DNA from: Chamaelirium japonicum
Lineage: Eukaryota > Streptophyta > Magnoliopsida > Liliales > Melanthiaceae
DNA length: 64,000 bases
Direction: 5' to 3'
Assembly (NCBI GenBank): GCA_947650365.1
Contig: OX393551.1
Coordinates: 8,407,041-8,471,040 of the forward strand
The notes below the pieces were generated by a model. The model ran no database searches and was not told the origin of the DNA. It was given only the letters and a program-made list of their open reading frames with translations. Numbering within the stretch: the first letter of the stretch is position 1; each line of letters begins with the position of its first letter. A program made the translations under genes and the position numbers. This document shows, piece after piece, positions 25,211-58,303 of the stretch.

Positions 25211-25720
25211 ATTTGAAGGACTTAGTGAACAATCCAAAACATGAATTTCGTTTAAGCCTAATGACAGATGATGAAAATGCCCCTCCATACACTTCAAATT
25301 TTCATTTGCATGCCATCACCTCTAACCTAAACCTAAAACCTAAAACCTAAACCAAATCCTCAAACCTAAGATCTACATGCCATGAGGAGAACCCTAGATC
25401 TAATCCTAAATCTAATCCAAATCCTAAAACCTAAGATCTACAGGCCATGGGGATGAACCCTAGACCTAACCCTAAAACCAAAGCTGCCCGCTACTCCTCG
25501 CTCGCCGCAGCTCGCCAGTGCTGTCCGCTGTTACTCGCCGCTACCAGTTACTCACCGCTCTTATCACCGCCGCCCGCCACTACTGTCATCGGCTGCTTGA
25601 GAGAGAAAAGGGAAAGGGCAGAAGGGGGGAGAGGGTAATTTTGGATATAAAATTTAATTTTGAAACCTACTATTAAAGAACTCTTTTAAGTGTCCTGTTC
25701 ATTAACCGTATCTATTGTAT
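25211..25720. repeat. Dispersed repeat family member, copy 1
   Basis: A segment with GGACTTAGTGAAC, CACTTCAAATTTTCATTT, repeated CCTAAAACCTAAGATCTACA and CCATGGG-ATGAACCCTAGAC blocks, then a GC-rich TCGCCGCTA zone and a GAGAGAAAAGG end. The same order of blocks appears at 60,485-60,960. It probably belongs to an unnamed transposon family. The CCTAAACCCTA words are not telomeric arrays. Confidence 0.65.
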
Positions 25721-26025
25721 GGGACTAAACATCCATTACCCAAAAAAAAAATCCCCTATTGTTGACATCCGAGAGAATAACAAATTGATGTATTGTCCTT
25801 TAGTTTATGTTGTGTACTGCTTGTGTTCCTTTGTTAATAGGCAAGCTCTTGCATCATTTTTCATATTTTATGAGTACACTTGGCTCGACGTTTATATGGG
25901 CCAGCCGTGACAAAGGGACGAGTAACTTTAAGAATATTTAATAATTCACCACGAAGTATTGTTATGCACCCTGCAAATTATTAGGGCCCCCAATCTAATA
26001 AAAAAAAGAAATATTGGTTGTGTCT
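25721..26025. other. Intergenic sequence, nothing recognised
   Basis: AT-rich, no support for a gene. Confidence 0.45.
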
Positions 26026-26600
26026 CAAGGCATCCCAGGTATATTGATGGGGTCCCATTGCCTCCATCGCAGGAGTTGACTGTCCCATGCACCAGCCCGG
26101 ATGTCACTTTGGCCATCGGTGTGTGTGCAAAAATCTGGCTAACGTCTGATAGTGGTACTCATCAGCCCTGCCTAGGGCCTTCAGAGACGACGGTGGGACA
26201 TGCCAGTCCTGCCTGGAGCCCACAAAGGCAGTTTGGGGACTGGTAAATCTCCCCCTAGGTATTTACCAAAGCCCCGGATATTTTCAAAGCCCTATAAATA
26301 GCAGAGTCAATAAATAATTCCGACCGAAATTCATTATATATTCTCAATTTTACTTTCTTTTTTCCAGAGCTCACTGGACCTTCTGGTAATCAGGCTCTAG
26401 TCAAGCCCACTTTGCCCTCTATCTACTTATATAATCACTCATCAACTTGTCAAAGTTAGTGGATTCATTTAAAGGTTGCGTCTTACCGCTAGGAGACATA
26501 GGCTTCGGTCGAACTTCGTGACTACATCCTGTGTCAACCCTCTCTCTCTGTCTTTATTCCAACAATATCTGTGTGACAGCTCAGCAGACGACAACTCAGC
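26026..26600 (+). mobile_element. Probable LTR remnant, family member 1
   Basis: It shares ordered blocks with 54,400-55,215: CAGCCCTGCCTAGGGCC-like units, ATAAATAG, CACTTTGCCCTCTATCTACTT, GTTAGTGGATTCA and GGTTGCGTCTTACC. The order (repeat-rich U3, TATA-like ATAAATAG, then U5-like text) suggests a gypsy LTR. Exact ends were not found. Confidence 0.5.
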
Positions 26601-27251
26601 ACTCTACAATACCCCGCACTTAAAGCCGACCATCAATCGACTGGTGGAGAAAAACCGTACAACGAACGTAACTTCCCCCTACAACCGATCCGCCGCATCC
26701 TTCTCCTTAGTCTTCCCTCATCCTCCTTCCCTTCTTCTTCCTCCACCTTCTTTCCTTCTTCCTCTGTCTCTTCCCCTTCTATTCTCCTTCATCCTCCTAT
26801 TTCTCAAAGACTTGTCGGTCAAATGAGGAGGAGCATGAGAAAGAAGAAAGAAAGGAGGAAGATGAGGTGGATGCGGCGGTGATGGTGGTTAGAGCGAGGA
26901 GGGGAAGTGGGTGAGGCACCCTTAAAAAATTAGGAATGAGTTGGGGGGGGGGGACAAAATTGGGAGGCCCTTGTAATTTTAAGGGTGCAAATAGCAACAA
27001 TCATCAGGACCCGATCCAACCCAAACGGTTCGGATCCAGTCCGGTCTGAACGATGAGCTGGACCACACCACCTGAAAGACCGAGTCGACTGCAACACACA
27101 AACCACAGGTGGCACTCAGCATGGAGACAAAGCCCCCACGTGAACAGTGGGCGTCATTCCCATACGCGGCACACCGCTCGGGCATCACCCCCATCCCCCC
27201 CCCCCCCCGCCCCTCGATTCCCGTGTCCTTCACCGTAACGCTCGGGAATGT
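26601..27251. other. Cystatin distal 5' flank with a TIR-element fragment
   Basis: A pyrimidine-rich stretch (26,690-26,815) followed by a purine-rich one and by GGGTGCAAATAGCAACAA near 26,980-26,998 resembles the right half of the element in the CSLC intron (11,169-11,909). The left terminus is missing. G and C homopolymers lie near 26,943 and 27,196. Confidence 0.5.
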
Positions 27252-27358
27252 TTTCAGCACATCCTGCGTACCATACTACCGCGCGCGGCCAACAACCCCA
27301 TATATGTTTTAAAACTACGTGGGTCCCGCGGTTGTATGGTACGCACGATGTGCTGAAA
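27252..27358. repeat. 32-bp-armed inverted repeat in the cystatin promoter
   Basis: TTTCAGCACATCCTGCGTAC at 27252 continues to ACCGCG near 27283. It is matched in reverse complement by 27327-27358 (ending GTACGCACGATGTGCTGAAA), with two or three mismatches over 32 bp. It ends about 25 bp upstream of the TATA box. It may be a small MITE or a symmetric regulatory site. Confidence 0.85.
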
Positions 27359-27382
27359 GTTTACCCCGCCCGCTCATCTCCA

Positions 27383-27388
27383 TTTATA
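27383..27388 (+). promoter_or_regulatory. TATA box of the cystatin gene
   Basis: TTTATA in the context CATTTATACCCC lies about 70 bp upstream of the cystatin ATG. The intervening C-rich sequence suits a short 5' UTR. Confidence 0.6.
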
Positions 27389-27458
27389 CCCCCTCCCCTT
27401 CCTGGTTCCAGTCCTCATCATCTCCAAGCTAGGATTCCCCCAGCCCCCCCAAAGCATC

Positions 27459-27845
27459 ATGGCATCGATCGCATCGCTCGGCGGCGCCTCCCTCTGCCTC
27501 CTCCTCGTCCTCCTGCTCGCCGCCGCCTCCACCTCCGAGGGGGAGAGGAGGGTGGGAGGGAGGACGGATATCCAGGACGTGGGGTCCAACCAGGAGGTGC
27601 AGGACCTGGGGCGGTTCTCGGTGGCGGAGTACAACCGCCGCTTCCGTCGCGGGTCCAACGACTCCCTCTCCTTCTCCCGGGTGGTGGCGGCCCAGCGGCA
27701 GGTGGTCAACGGGATCAAGTACTTCCTCCGTGTCGCTGCCTGGGAGGGCCGCACCGGCCCCCGCCGGACCTTCGACGCCGTCGTCGTCCTCCAGCCCGGT
27801 GGCAAATCCAGAGACCTCCTCTTCTTCGGCCCCTCTGTGTACTGA
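27459..27845 (+). CDS. Phytocystatin (cysteine protease inhibitor), secreted, single exon
   Basis: A 128-residue protein that should inhibit papain-like cysteine proteases in the secretory pathway or apoplast. Residues 1-27 form a hydrophobic signal peptide (LLLVLLLAAAS). The inhibitory features follow in order: the N-terminal Gly pair at 33-34, the plant-specific alpha-helix motif LGRFSVAEYN at 50-59 (the LARFAV-type signature) and the first hairpin loop QVVNG at 81-85. The second loop, which normally carries Pro-Trp, reads Gln-Pro-Gly-Gly at 112-115, so the tryptophan is missing. The gene is intronless and strongly GC-rich, unlike its neighbours. ATG 27459 is chosen because it gives a complete signal peptide; it is the only in-frame Met upstream of the signal core. 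Binding affinity may be reduced without Trp, but that is inference. Confidence 0.92.
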   Translation: MASIASLGGASLCLLLVLLLAAASTSEGERRVGGRTDIQDVGSNQEVQDLGRFSVAEYNRRFRRGSNDSLSFSRVVAAQRQVVNGIKYFLRVAAWEGRTGPRRTFDAVVVLQPGGKSRDLLFFGPSVY

Positions 27846-28011
27846 GACCAACGGCTCCTGGTTTCTTGAACGATGCATGAGATCGAATAAGTGGGGTAAT
27901 CTGCGGAAATCCCACATGCATGCATGTGAATAGCTCCGACCCTCCTCGATCTGTAATCTTTACTTCTTTCTCTACTCTCTTCTATCTTGGATTGTATTCC
28001 AACCCTTTTTC
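27846..28011 (+). other. Cystatin 3' UTR
   Basis: AT-richer sequence between the cystatin stop and the start of the copia remnant. No clear AATAAA signal is visible. Confidence 0.5.
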
Positions 28012-29620
28012 TCTAATGGTGTGCAATGGATCTTGCGAAGTATTTTAGCTTCCCGAGATCCTTCATCTCAAACTCCTGTGCTAGTTTTTGCTTAAGTATT
28101 TGAATTCCACCACTATCAAGTCGGTGATCTTATTGCCCTTGCACTAGCGTTCTTTCCTTATAGTTCCGCTGCACCTCTCAAGCCAAGCTCTCGGAGATTG
28201 CTTGAGACCATATAAGACTTTCTTGAGTTTACACACTTTGGCCTTCCCTGCAGCTGAGTAAAAACCAGGGGGTTCTTCCATGTAGACCTCTTCAACTAGG
28301 TCCCCATGTAAGAATTTATTCTTTACGTCAAGTTGATGTGTTCCCACCGATAATTAGCTGTCACGAATAAAATGATCTATATAGTATTCATCTTGGCGAC
28401 ATGCGCAAAGGTCTCATAGTAGTCTATCCATAGGTTTGGATAAATTCGTTGGTCACAAGCCTTGCCTCGTATCGCTCAATTTGTCCATCGACCTTGTTAT
28501 TGACTAAAAACACTCATTTGCATCCTACAAGTTTCTTCCCTTGTGCTATGTCCACAAGCTCCCATCTACCATTCTTTTCCAAGGTCATCATCTCTTCCCA
28601 CATAGCACAGCACCAACATTCATGAGGCATTGCTTTAGTTACATTATGAGGTATAAAGACTAGAAAGAGAGGCAACAAATTAATGTAGTAGTTTGGGGAC
28701 ACGAATAACCTCAGAGATACAAAGCGATGGGGTAAGGTTAGTAGACCCTTTCCCTAAAATGGAAGATATGGAACCATCGGCTACTCAGACTTTTATCGTT
28801 CACCAAATGATTGTCATATTGAGAGAAGATAGAATCTATACCTGCTATGCGATCTGAAGGACTAGAGTCGATGATTCATGGAGCGGACATACGACTAGTG
28901 GACCTGATTGGGCCAAGTATGATGAGGAGCTGGCGTAGGTTCTTTGTGGGTCCACAACTTTGGACGACAATGACATCTCCATCGCTTCAACTGCCTGACA
29001 GAGAGACTCAATATCGTCGTGATGAGCCACAGTGTTAGGACAGTTAGCAAGATGAGCATGTGATGTAGTCCGCCGATTGACATCGCCGAGTCGCCTACCT
29101 CGCTGTGACGGTCGCCCATGGAGAACCCAACATCGGTCACATGTGTGTCTGGTGCGCTCACAGTGATCACACTTCAGCATATCTTTGTCATCCGAAGGAC
29201 GGTTCTGGCCTCCACCTCGTTCTCCACGTTCACCACATTGAAAAGTGGATATGGTATAGTAATCGAGGGGTGATGGTGGTTTAGCTTCACTTTAAATATA
29301 AGCATACACTAGATTGAGTGACTTTAGTGAAGGCTTATGTTCCATCACTTGTGACCGGAAACTCTCATGATTCGGGTTCAGATCAGCTAGAAATTCATCG
29401 ATGCGAAGGCGCCCGAAATCCTTAGCAAACTCTGTAGCATCTGCCAGACACTGAGGCGTGTAAATAGCGTAACAGTTTAAGTCGTTCCACTTCTCTTTGA
29501 GTTTTGCAAAGTAGGGATGTAAGGGAAGCCATCCCATGATGAAACTGACTAAGCTCTTGCTTAAGCCTGTAAAACTCGACATAATTTCCGACAGAGGAAT
29601 ACATATGTTCACGGGAGTCC
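28012..29620 (-). pseudogene. Decayed Ty1/copia polyprotein (gag, protease and RT parts; integrase missing)
   Basis: Read on the minus strand in order. Gag is at 29,620-29,290 (FLADLNPNHESFRSQV resembles the copia gag GLNPxYExxR block). A zinc-knuckle region is near 29,175-29,120 (CDHCERTRHTCDRCW). A protease-like IIDSSPSDRI near 28,880 stands for the usual IIDSGASDHM. RT follows from about 28,700 to 28,012, with WELV...[40 protein letters not shown] and LAQEFEMKDLGKLKYF. Many stops and frameshifts interrupt it. The integrase, which should lie between protease and RT, has been deleted. LTRs were not found. Confidence 0.85.
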
Positions 29621-30833
29621 CAGAGTCCTTTGACCGTACGGAGTCGAATAAGCCCCCTTCAAAAATTGGGATTAAGGGAGTTACTGAGACAAGTTATGAC
29701 CATCGACTTCTCCTGGTCCCAATTTTTCGAAGGTCGGGTTGGATTCCACCTGCTTGGGAATGGTCCATTTAAAATAGCCAATTTTCTCTCTTGTCCGGAT
29801 AGGAGACAACTCCTACCCAAAATATGTAGTTTTCCCCCCTTGAACTTCTTTGTTGTAATCTGGATCCATCAATTTGTTCCAACTCCTTCAGGAGCTGAGC
29901 TAAGCCACAGAGAACAGGAACCAGTCCACAGAAAGGAAAAAAAAAAAGGTTCTAGGGCTGGTTTATTGCTCGAACTGGGCTCAGAGCATTCTCACAGCAT
30001 ATAAAGCTGACAGCCGGATTAGACGGTTCAAAGGTATTTACTCAATTTAATGTGATCCGTCCGATCAAATCAAGGGCCCAGATCTAGCATCTCAAGATCT
30101 CTCAACATGACGGCAGAAACTCTAGGTGGTGCCGTGTGCTGAAGGCAGCAAGGACTCCAGGTCGGAAATGTCGATGTCAACTTTGCGGTCGATCGAACCC
30201 AAGGCAACGCAAGAGGACGGGGCAAGGTGATGACAGATGTCCATGTCGCTGCCGATCAAAGCCAAGCAACACCAGGGTATGGCCACCGCCTCCTTTCCCT
30301 CAAGAAATTAGATCAGTGATTCCCCACGATTACGAAGAGGATTCCACTTGGATTATGAACAAACAATACTTATCTCCAAAAGTTGTTAGAGCAATGGGCT
30401 CCAGCTGATGTGGCAATCAATGATTGGACGATACCCACTTAATAGCTGTAGGGCCTACTACAGTTATTACTGTTTTCGCTACTGGAGAAAAGCCAGGGCC
30501 ATGTCTAGAAAGTTTGGACCAAAGAACCCAAAACAACCATAGGAGGATTAGGTAAACAAATTTCTGTGTAACAAATTCTGAGGCGAAGGCTAAAACCGTC
30601 GGCTTTGTTCATCGAGAAAGCAACATCCAGAATGGTTTTATTCTCACCGCTAAAATCTCTCCATGACAGCTGGCACCAACAGGTTCGACAACGCCATTCG
30701 TAGCTAGTGCGATGATCCGTTCTCTTCAACCACAGCAAGACAGCTTGCATGCGATGCCAGTAGGAAAAATTGGAAGCCATGATAAAAATTCAGACAGAAA
30801 TAAGAACCCAAAAGCACGGATCCAATCGGTTGA
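29621..30833. other. Spacer and RPS8 3' flank
   Basis: A short inverted repeat TTCAAAAATTGGGA / TCCCAATTTTTCGAA lies at 29,657-29,733. The part just left of 30,834 is the expected 3' UTR of the minus-strand RPS8 gene. No other gene was found. Confidence 0.5.
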
Positions 30834-53400
<22,567 letters not shown>

Positions 53401-53523
53401 ATTTGCAGACGGCGGCGAGGAGGACTTCTCTCGCGCTCGCTCGGTCCCCGCCCTCACTCTCTCTCTCTCTCTCTGTTTCTCTCTCTCACGCGCGCACGCA
53501 CACAGCCCCTTTTATCTCACTAG

Positions 53524-53550
53524 CAAACCCTAACCCTAACCCTAACCCTA
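53524..53550 (-). promoter_or_regulatory. Telo-box cluster upstream of RPS8
   Basis: Four consecutive AACCCTA units (TAGGGTT on the RPS8 strand) lie about 125-150 bp upstream of the RPS8 ATG. Telo boxes near transcription starts are typical of plant ribosomal protein genes and are linked to growth-dependent expression. A GA-rich leader (minus strand) lies between the box and the ATG. Confidence 0.7.
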
Positions 53551-53619
53551 GAGTTGAGGGCAAGCTTCGATGGGGGGTATATCCGTTATTTTGGGCAAAG
53601 ACAGGGGCTCTTCTGACTG

Positions 53620-54047
53620 CTAGGTTGGTTCCTCTAACGACGGTTTATGTGCAGGTGGCGGAATCAAGGGGATTACAGGCAGGACTACTACTTACGACAT
53701 CAAATCTATCCCCAGGGACTACGATCTGGATAGAGGGTGACTCCAAAAATGTTCTTTCACAATCGACGAAGGAGTCGAATTCGTCGTCGCTGCTTGAAGA
53801 CTGCAAGCATCTTCTACAAGGGTTCTTGGATGTTCGGATATCACACATATATAGAGAAGGCAATTCCGTGTCAGATTAGCTCGCTGGGTTTGCTCGGACC
53901 TCCGAGTCAGCTCATATCTAGCAATCTGAATATCCTGCTGAAGTGGTGCAACGAGCTCGGCGCGATCACAGTCCTTATTACTATATGCGCTAAATGTCTG
54001 AACGTTGATGTAATCCTTTGACATTTTAGTGCAATATGGTCACCAAA
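53620..54047 (+). pseudogene. LINE-derived RNase H domain fragment
   Basis: From about 53,655 the frame reads AESRGLQAGLLL, then IWIEGDSKNVL, then VRISHIYREGNSVSD, an RNase H-like domain common in plant LINE elements. A stop follows SVSD directly, then the expected LAGFA. The 3' end at about 54,020-54,047 reads GTGCAATATGGTCACCAAAA, like a plant LINE tail running into A residues. It lies divergently about 100 bp beyond the RPS8 telo boxes. Confidence 0.8.
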
Positions 54048-54395
54048 AAAAGAAATTGAACATATCTAGCAGAAGTTTGTTTGTAGAAAAAAATTAAGAT
54101 GGATACTCAATTTTGGAATGGATTCTCAAGGAGTAATGTGGGCCTCCTTTTATAGAAACTTAGACATCCATCAAGGGTCAAGGATGCACTCATTCAAACA
54201 TGCAACTAAATAAACATGAATTTTTCTTTTTTATTTAGAGAGGTAAACAAACATGAATTTAAGGAATGAGTTATAACTGCATCTATTGATTTTTTTTTTT
54301 TTCTTTTTTGGAGCAACTCCAAAAATGTTGCATGTACAAACTCATGTAGTTGCTATTACGTACTCCGGCCACCACGTCATCCATCAACCACCAAC
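54048..54395. other. AT-rich spacer, nothing recognised
   Basis: Includes a T homopolymer near 54,290. Confidence 0.5.
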
Positions 54396-55215
54396 TGTTG
54401 ATCGTTATCTCATCAGACACACGTCGTTGCCCTGGCTACAGTCCATTACCGGCCAACGGACATTGTGGGTACAAAATCTGGCAAAGGCACGACAACGATG
54501 CCCACAACACCTACCTGGGGACCATGACGTCACCCGTAAGGCCCATTAGTTCTGCCTGGGGGCCCACGACGACACCCATAGTGCCCACCAACCCTATCTG
54601 AGGACCAGTACGACACCCGTAGGGCCCACTAGCCCTGCCTTGGGCCCACGATGACGATGGGATTTACAAGTCTTGTCTGGGATCCACTAGACCTGTTTGG
54701 GGCCAACAATGATAGTGAGACCAGCCAGCCCTACATGGGGCCCACAATGACACCTGTGGGCCTATAGCCTTGCCTAAGGCCCAAAAACAATGGTGGGACC
54801 CCACAAGTCCTGCTTGGGGCCCACGATGAAAGCCCGGGACTCAACGACTTGCTTACATAAAACCGCCCTGGGGCCCTAGCGCTCTGAAAGCCCCAATAAA
54901 TAGGGACCCGACACATATTCCATATCCAATTTCTAAATACCGGATCACAATCTTCAATTTCTAGAGTTGCAGAGCGTAAAGGAAGAACTGATAGATTTAT
55001 GGAAACCATTCCCCTCCACTTTGCCCTCTGTCTACTTGTATAAAGACTTATCGGCATGTTGAGAAAGACTCTACTTTATTCAGGGTTAGTGGATTCAAGG
55101 TTGCGTCTTACCACATGAAGACGTAGGCATCGATTGGCTTTGTCAACACACCACTGTACGTGTTTACTCTTTATTCTCTACTCTCCATGCTCTACATTGT
55201 CTACGCTACATGGCA
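54396..55215 (+). mobile_element. Probable LTR remnant, family member 2
   Basis: A degenerate array of 40-50-bp units around GGCCCACGATGACACC / CACTAGCCCTGCCTTGGGC fills 54,490-54,850. ATAAATAG, CACTTTGCCCTCTGTCTACTT, GTTAGTGGATTCAAGGTTGC and GTCTTACC blocks follow. The same blocks in the same order occur at 26,026-26,600. This is probably a gypsy LTR with a repeat-rich U3. Confidence 0.55.
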
Positions 55216-55635
55216 CCATACTCATATTTAATTTATTGTGGGCGAAAAATTTTACACGATGAAAGAATCCCTCACAGCCACCATCGACCATCATCCGTCC
55301 CCCTGCCAGTCACCTGCTGGCGACTCACCGTCATTGCCCTCGGCCACCGCCTGACGTCAGTCGTCATCGTTCGCTGGTCACCATCGACTGGTCATTGTCT
55401 CGCCTCCGACCATTGCCGACACTGCTTGCCACCTCGTCTTCCACCATTGCCCACCGTCTCCCACAACCACTACCACACAATAGCCAAATAGTGAATTGAA
55501 ACTAAAAGTAGTTAAACTCATGCATTTCCATGTACGTAAATTGTAACACATATGTTATCCAAGTACATGAATTGTATCTACACCAAGTAGTTGACATTCC
55601 TCTCAACCAAACAAGCCCTTAGCTAGTGGTCGGTT
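55216..55635. other. Non-coding, nothing recognised
   Basis: Locally C-rich (55,280-55,470) with CACC/GTC words but no gene. Confidence 0.45.
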
Positions 55636-55870
55636 ACCTCATGTGCCAATAGGGCCAGCACAGGATGAGGTGGTGGGATTGGTGAAAAAGAGTGGGGCCC
55701 ATAACATGAAAAACACAAAGAAACTAATAAAGTAGGATGCTTTAGTCGCAAATGCAGTGAACCCTTATCATCTTATTAAATGTTTTTTATATTGTGGATC
55801 CCACTCGCCTTCACCAATCCTTTCAGGCCACCTCATCATGTACGGACTCTACCGGCACACGGGTAGCTTC
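55636..55870. mobile_element. MITE with about 80-bp inverted arms
   Basis: The left arm includes GGATGAGGTGGTGGGATTGG and GTGGGGCCCATAACATGAAA. The right arm is its imperfect reverse complement, including CTTCACCAATCCTTTCAGGC and CCACCTCATCATGTAC. The superfamily is uncertain because the termini and target duplication are not clear. Confidence 0.7.
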
Positions 55871-56166
55871 CAAGTACTGTTCAACAAAAAAAAGGTGATT
55901 TAAAACCCCGTAAAAAATATCAAGGGAGAAGCTTCCAAGTACTGTCTTTTCGTAACCGTCGCCCGACTCAGATTCTCGGAAGTAACTAGCACACGATCCT
56001 GATGCATGATTTTTGCCAAGCGTCATGTAACGACTCGTATCTCAGACCCCCAAAAAACATATCTAATCTGCTCAAACTACGGACCGTTAATGGGGTTTGG
56101 AAAAAAAAATAGAGAGAATTTTTAATGTTTATTTATAAAACTAGATATTGATGTAAGAAGTGGTAT
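55871..56166. other. Spacer left of the solo LTR
   Basis: GCTTCCAAGTACTG occurs twice (55,866 and 55,932). Nothing else is recognised. Confidence 0.5.
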
Positions 56167-57219
56167 TATGGGGGGGATTTTTTGGTTTGGAGCGGTTCAA
56201 CTGGAAGTCATAATCTAACAATCCAAAGAACACTAATAGAACGAGTTTACGTGGAAAAATCCTTCGCAACGTTAAAGGAAAAAAACCACGGAAAAGGGGG
56301 GGGGGGGGGGGGGGGGGGGGAAATCCACTAGTAAACCAAGCAAGTTACAAGCTCTCATCCAAACACCCTGAAAGGACCAGTCTCCCAAGTACCGACCTCT
56401 CAAACTCTCTCTCATGCTCCGAAAATTCAGAAAAGAAATGAGCAGAACCTCCCTTCCAGAATTCGGATCACATTCTCTGAGGGGGTATACCCTCGTTTAT
56501 AGCGTTGCTAGGTGCCAGTTGTTGCCTTACGTGCGGGGCGACATTGATGGCATGATCCCGTGATCTGTGTAACTTCCTTGTGGGTCCGTGACGTGTCGTC
56601 TGGCGGGCACTCGGTAGTTATGACCGAGGATACTTCTTGCCATGCTGGTCGATCGGAAATCTTGATGCGTGAGCTGTCTTTCCGTAACCGTCGCCCGACC
56701 CAGATTATCGGGAGTAACTACCACATGATCCTAGTGCATGATCTTTGGGCCAGCTCTTCGCGTGAATGTCGGGCCTACCTTGGAGCGGGGAAAGCGGAGT
56801 CTCCCTTTGATCCATTTGCACCTCTACAAGCTGAGCACTATGGGCATGTGGCCTGTCGAGATGAAGCGCGCAGTCAGGGTGAAGTGCACGGCTGGGCCGG
56901 GGCGAAGAGCGTGGCTGAGAGGAAGTGCGCGGCCGGGGTTAAGCGCGCGACCGGCCCGAGTGAAACGTTTGGCCGGCCTGCGGAGCGAAACACACGGTTT
57001 GCTAGCTTGTAGGATGAAGAGCGTGGCTGCCCGAGTGAGACGCGCGGCTTGCCAGAATGATGCGCAGCCTGCAGGGCGAGACACGCATCCGCCCAGTCTG
57101 CGGGGTGAAGTGTGCAGCCTAAGCGTATGGCCGGCTAGGATCGAGGTGCGCGACCGGTCAAGATCGAAACGCGCAGCCGGTCGATACTTTCACCTTCTTT
57201 ATTTGCTAAGGTACACACA
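56167..57219 (-). mobile_element. Solo LTR of a gypsy family related to the RPS8-intron element
   Basis: The left part shares TTACGTGGAAAAA, CCTTCGCAACGTTAAAGG and AAAAAACCACGG with LTRs A-E. The right end is GGTACACACA as in those LTRs. The flanking 5-mers GGTAT (56162-56166) and GGTAC (57220-57224) are a near-perfect duplication. No internal region is present, so internal sequence was probably lost by LTR-LTR recombination. The U3 body (56,830-57,180) is a different GC-rich degenerate repeat (GCGCGCGACCGG-type words), not the minisatellite of the intron element. Confidence 0.75.
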
Positions 57220-57224
57220 GGTAC

Positions 57225-57706
57225 AGAGCAAGGCTGATGTTCTATATATGCTATACATATATAACATTGGAATTAACACCATCATTTATTCAATGTATAC
57301 TTACAACTAGAAAAAAAAATAATCCTTACGATTTTATGAGCTCACAATCACCACACTAAACAAATCATAAAATATTTAAAATTTAATAAGGATGATAATA
57401 ACATAGATATTTAAACTGGCTAGTTGAACATGTGACCGAAGATAACTTAATAGGCTTTCATAGAAATAACAAGATAAGTATAAAAATCAAGCATATTAGT
57501 AGGTGCATAATTCCAACATATATCATAGGTATGAATCAACTGATCATAACGCTTCAGTAAAGAAATGTAATTCTATTTACCGTAAGGTTATAATTTGTTT
57601 AGTCTAGTAATGCTTGGTTGGTTCAGTCTGGTGGAACTTACCTCATCCGGGGTAGTGATCTTCCGTACCGAATAATCTAAGGTGAAAACTTTAGTCTCCT
57701 CTAACA
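57225..57706. other. AT-rich spacer, nothing recognised
   Basis: No gene or element signal. Confidence 0.5.
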
Positions 57707-58303
57707 CTAGTAAGAAACCCGGGCAATGCCCGGATGAACTTGATGTACGCCATTAGCACAGATGACACCACAAGCATCCGAAGAATTGTGCAATCGGAGT
57801 TACTACAATTCACTCATTCGTGTGTGATTCACTTGTTAGAGAGAGAATGAGAGAGTACTAATGATGTTTCTAATTAACATCAAATGATCATTAAATGCCA
57901 TTGAATGTGTATTTATCATTTTTATAATAGGTTTTTAATATGATTTATAGGAGAGAGAGAGAGAGGTGTTCACACATGGGAGAATGATTCTGGCTCTTCA
58001 AAAGTGAGCCACGTGTCACAACACAAGAGAGCGGGCTCTTCAAAAATGACATCACAACTGTTCGAAGAAGTATGAAATCTAAAGTGAGTGTGATTCACTT
58101 GTTAGAGAGAGAAAGGGAGAGAGATTAACATTAAATGATAATTAAATGACATTGAATGAGTGTTTTATTATCTTTATGGTAGGTTTTTAATAGGATTTAA
58201 AACTGAGCCATGTTCACACATGGAAGAATGATTATGATTCTTTAAAAGACGTCCACGTGTCACAACACGGGAGAGAGGCGTCCGTTTTAGTATATAGTAT
58301 AGA
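57707..58303 (-). mobile_element. Non-autonomous Helitron, 597 bp
   Basis: Read on the minus strand it starts TCTATACTATA at 58303 and ends CTAG at 57707. It sits between A (58304) and T (57706), the Helitron target dinucleotide. A hairpin CCGGGCA-T-TGCCCGG (57733-57719) lies 8 nt before the terminal CTAG, as in Helitron 3' ends. Inside, about 190 bp is duplicated with a period of about 265 bp (57,820-58,020 and 58,085-58,275, with CACGTGTCACAACAC in both). There is no Rep/helicase coding. Confidence 0.9.

Noticed and set aside
27248-27880. Long Pro/Arg-rich frames overlapping the cystatin
   Set aside because: They are shadows in a GC-rich gene; only the cystatin frame shows a signal peptide and family motifs.
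53524-53550. Interstitial telomere repeat or chromosome end
   Set aside because: Only four CCCTAAC-type units lie next to a ribosomal protein gene, so a telo-box promoter motif explains them better. CCTAAACCCTA words at 25,330 and 60,620 belong to a dispersed repeat.
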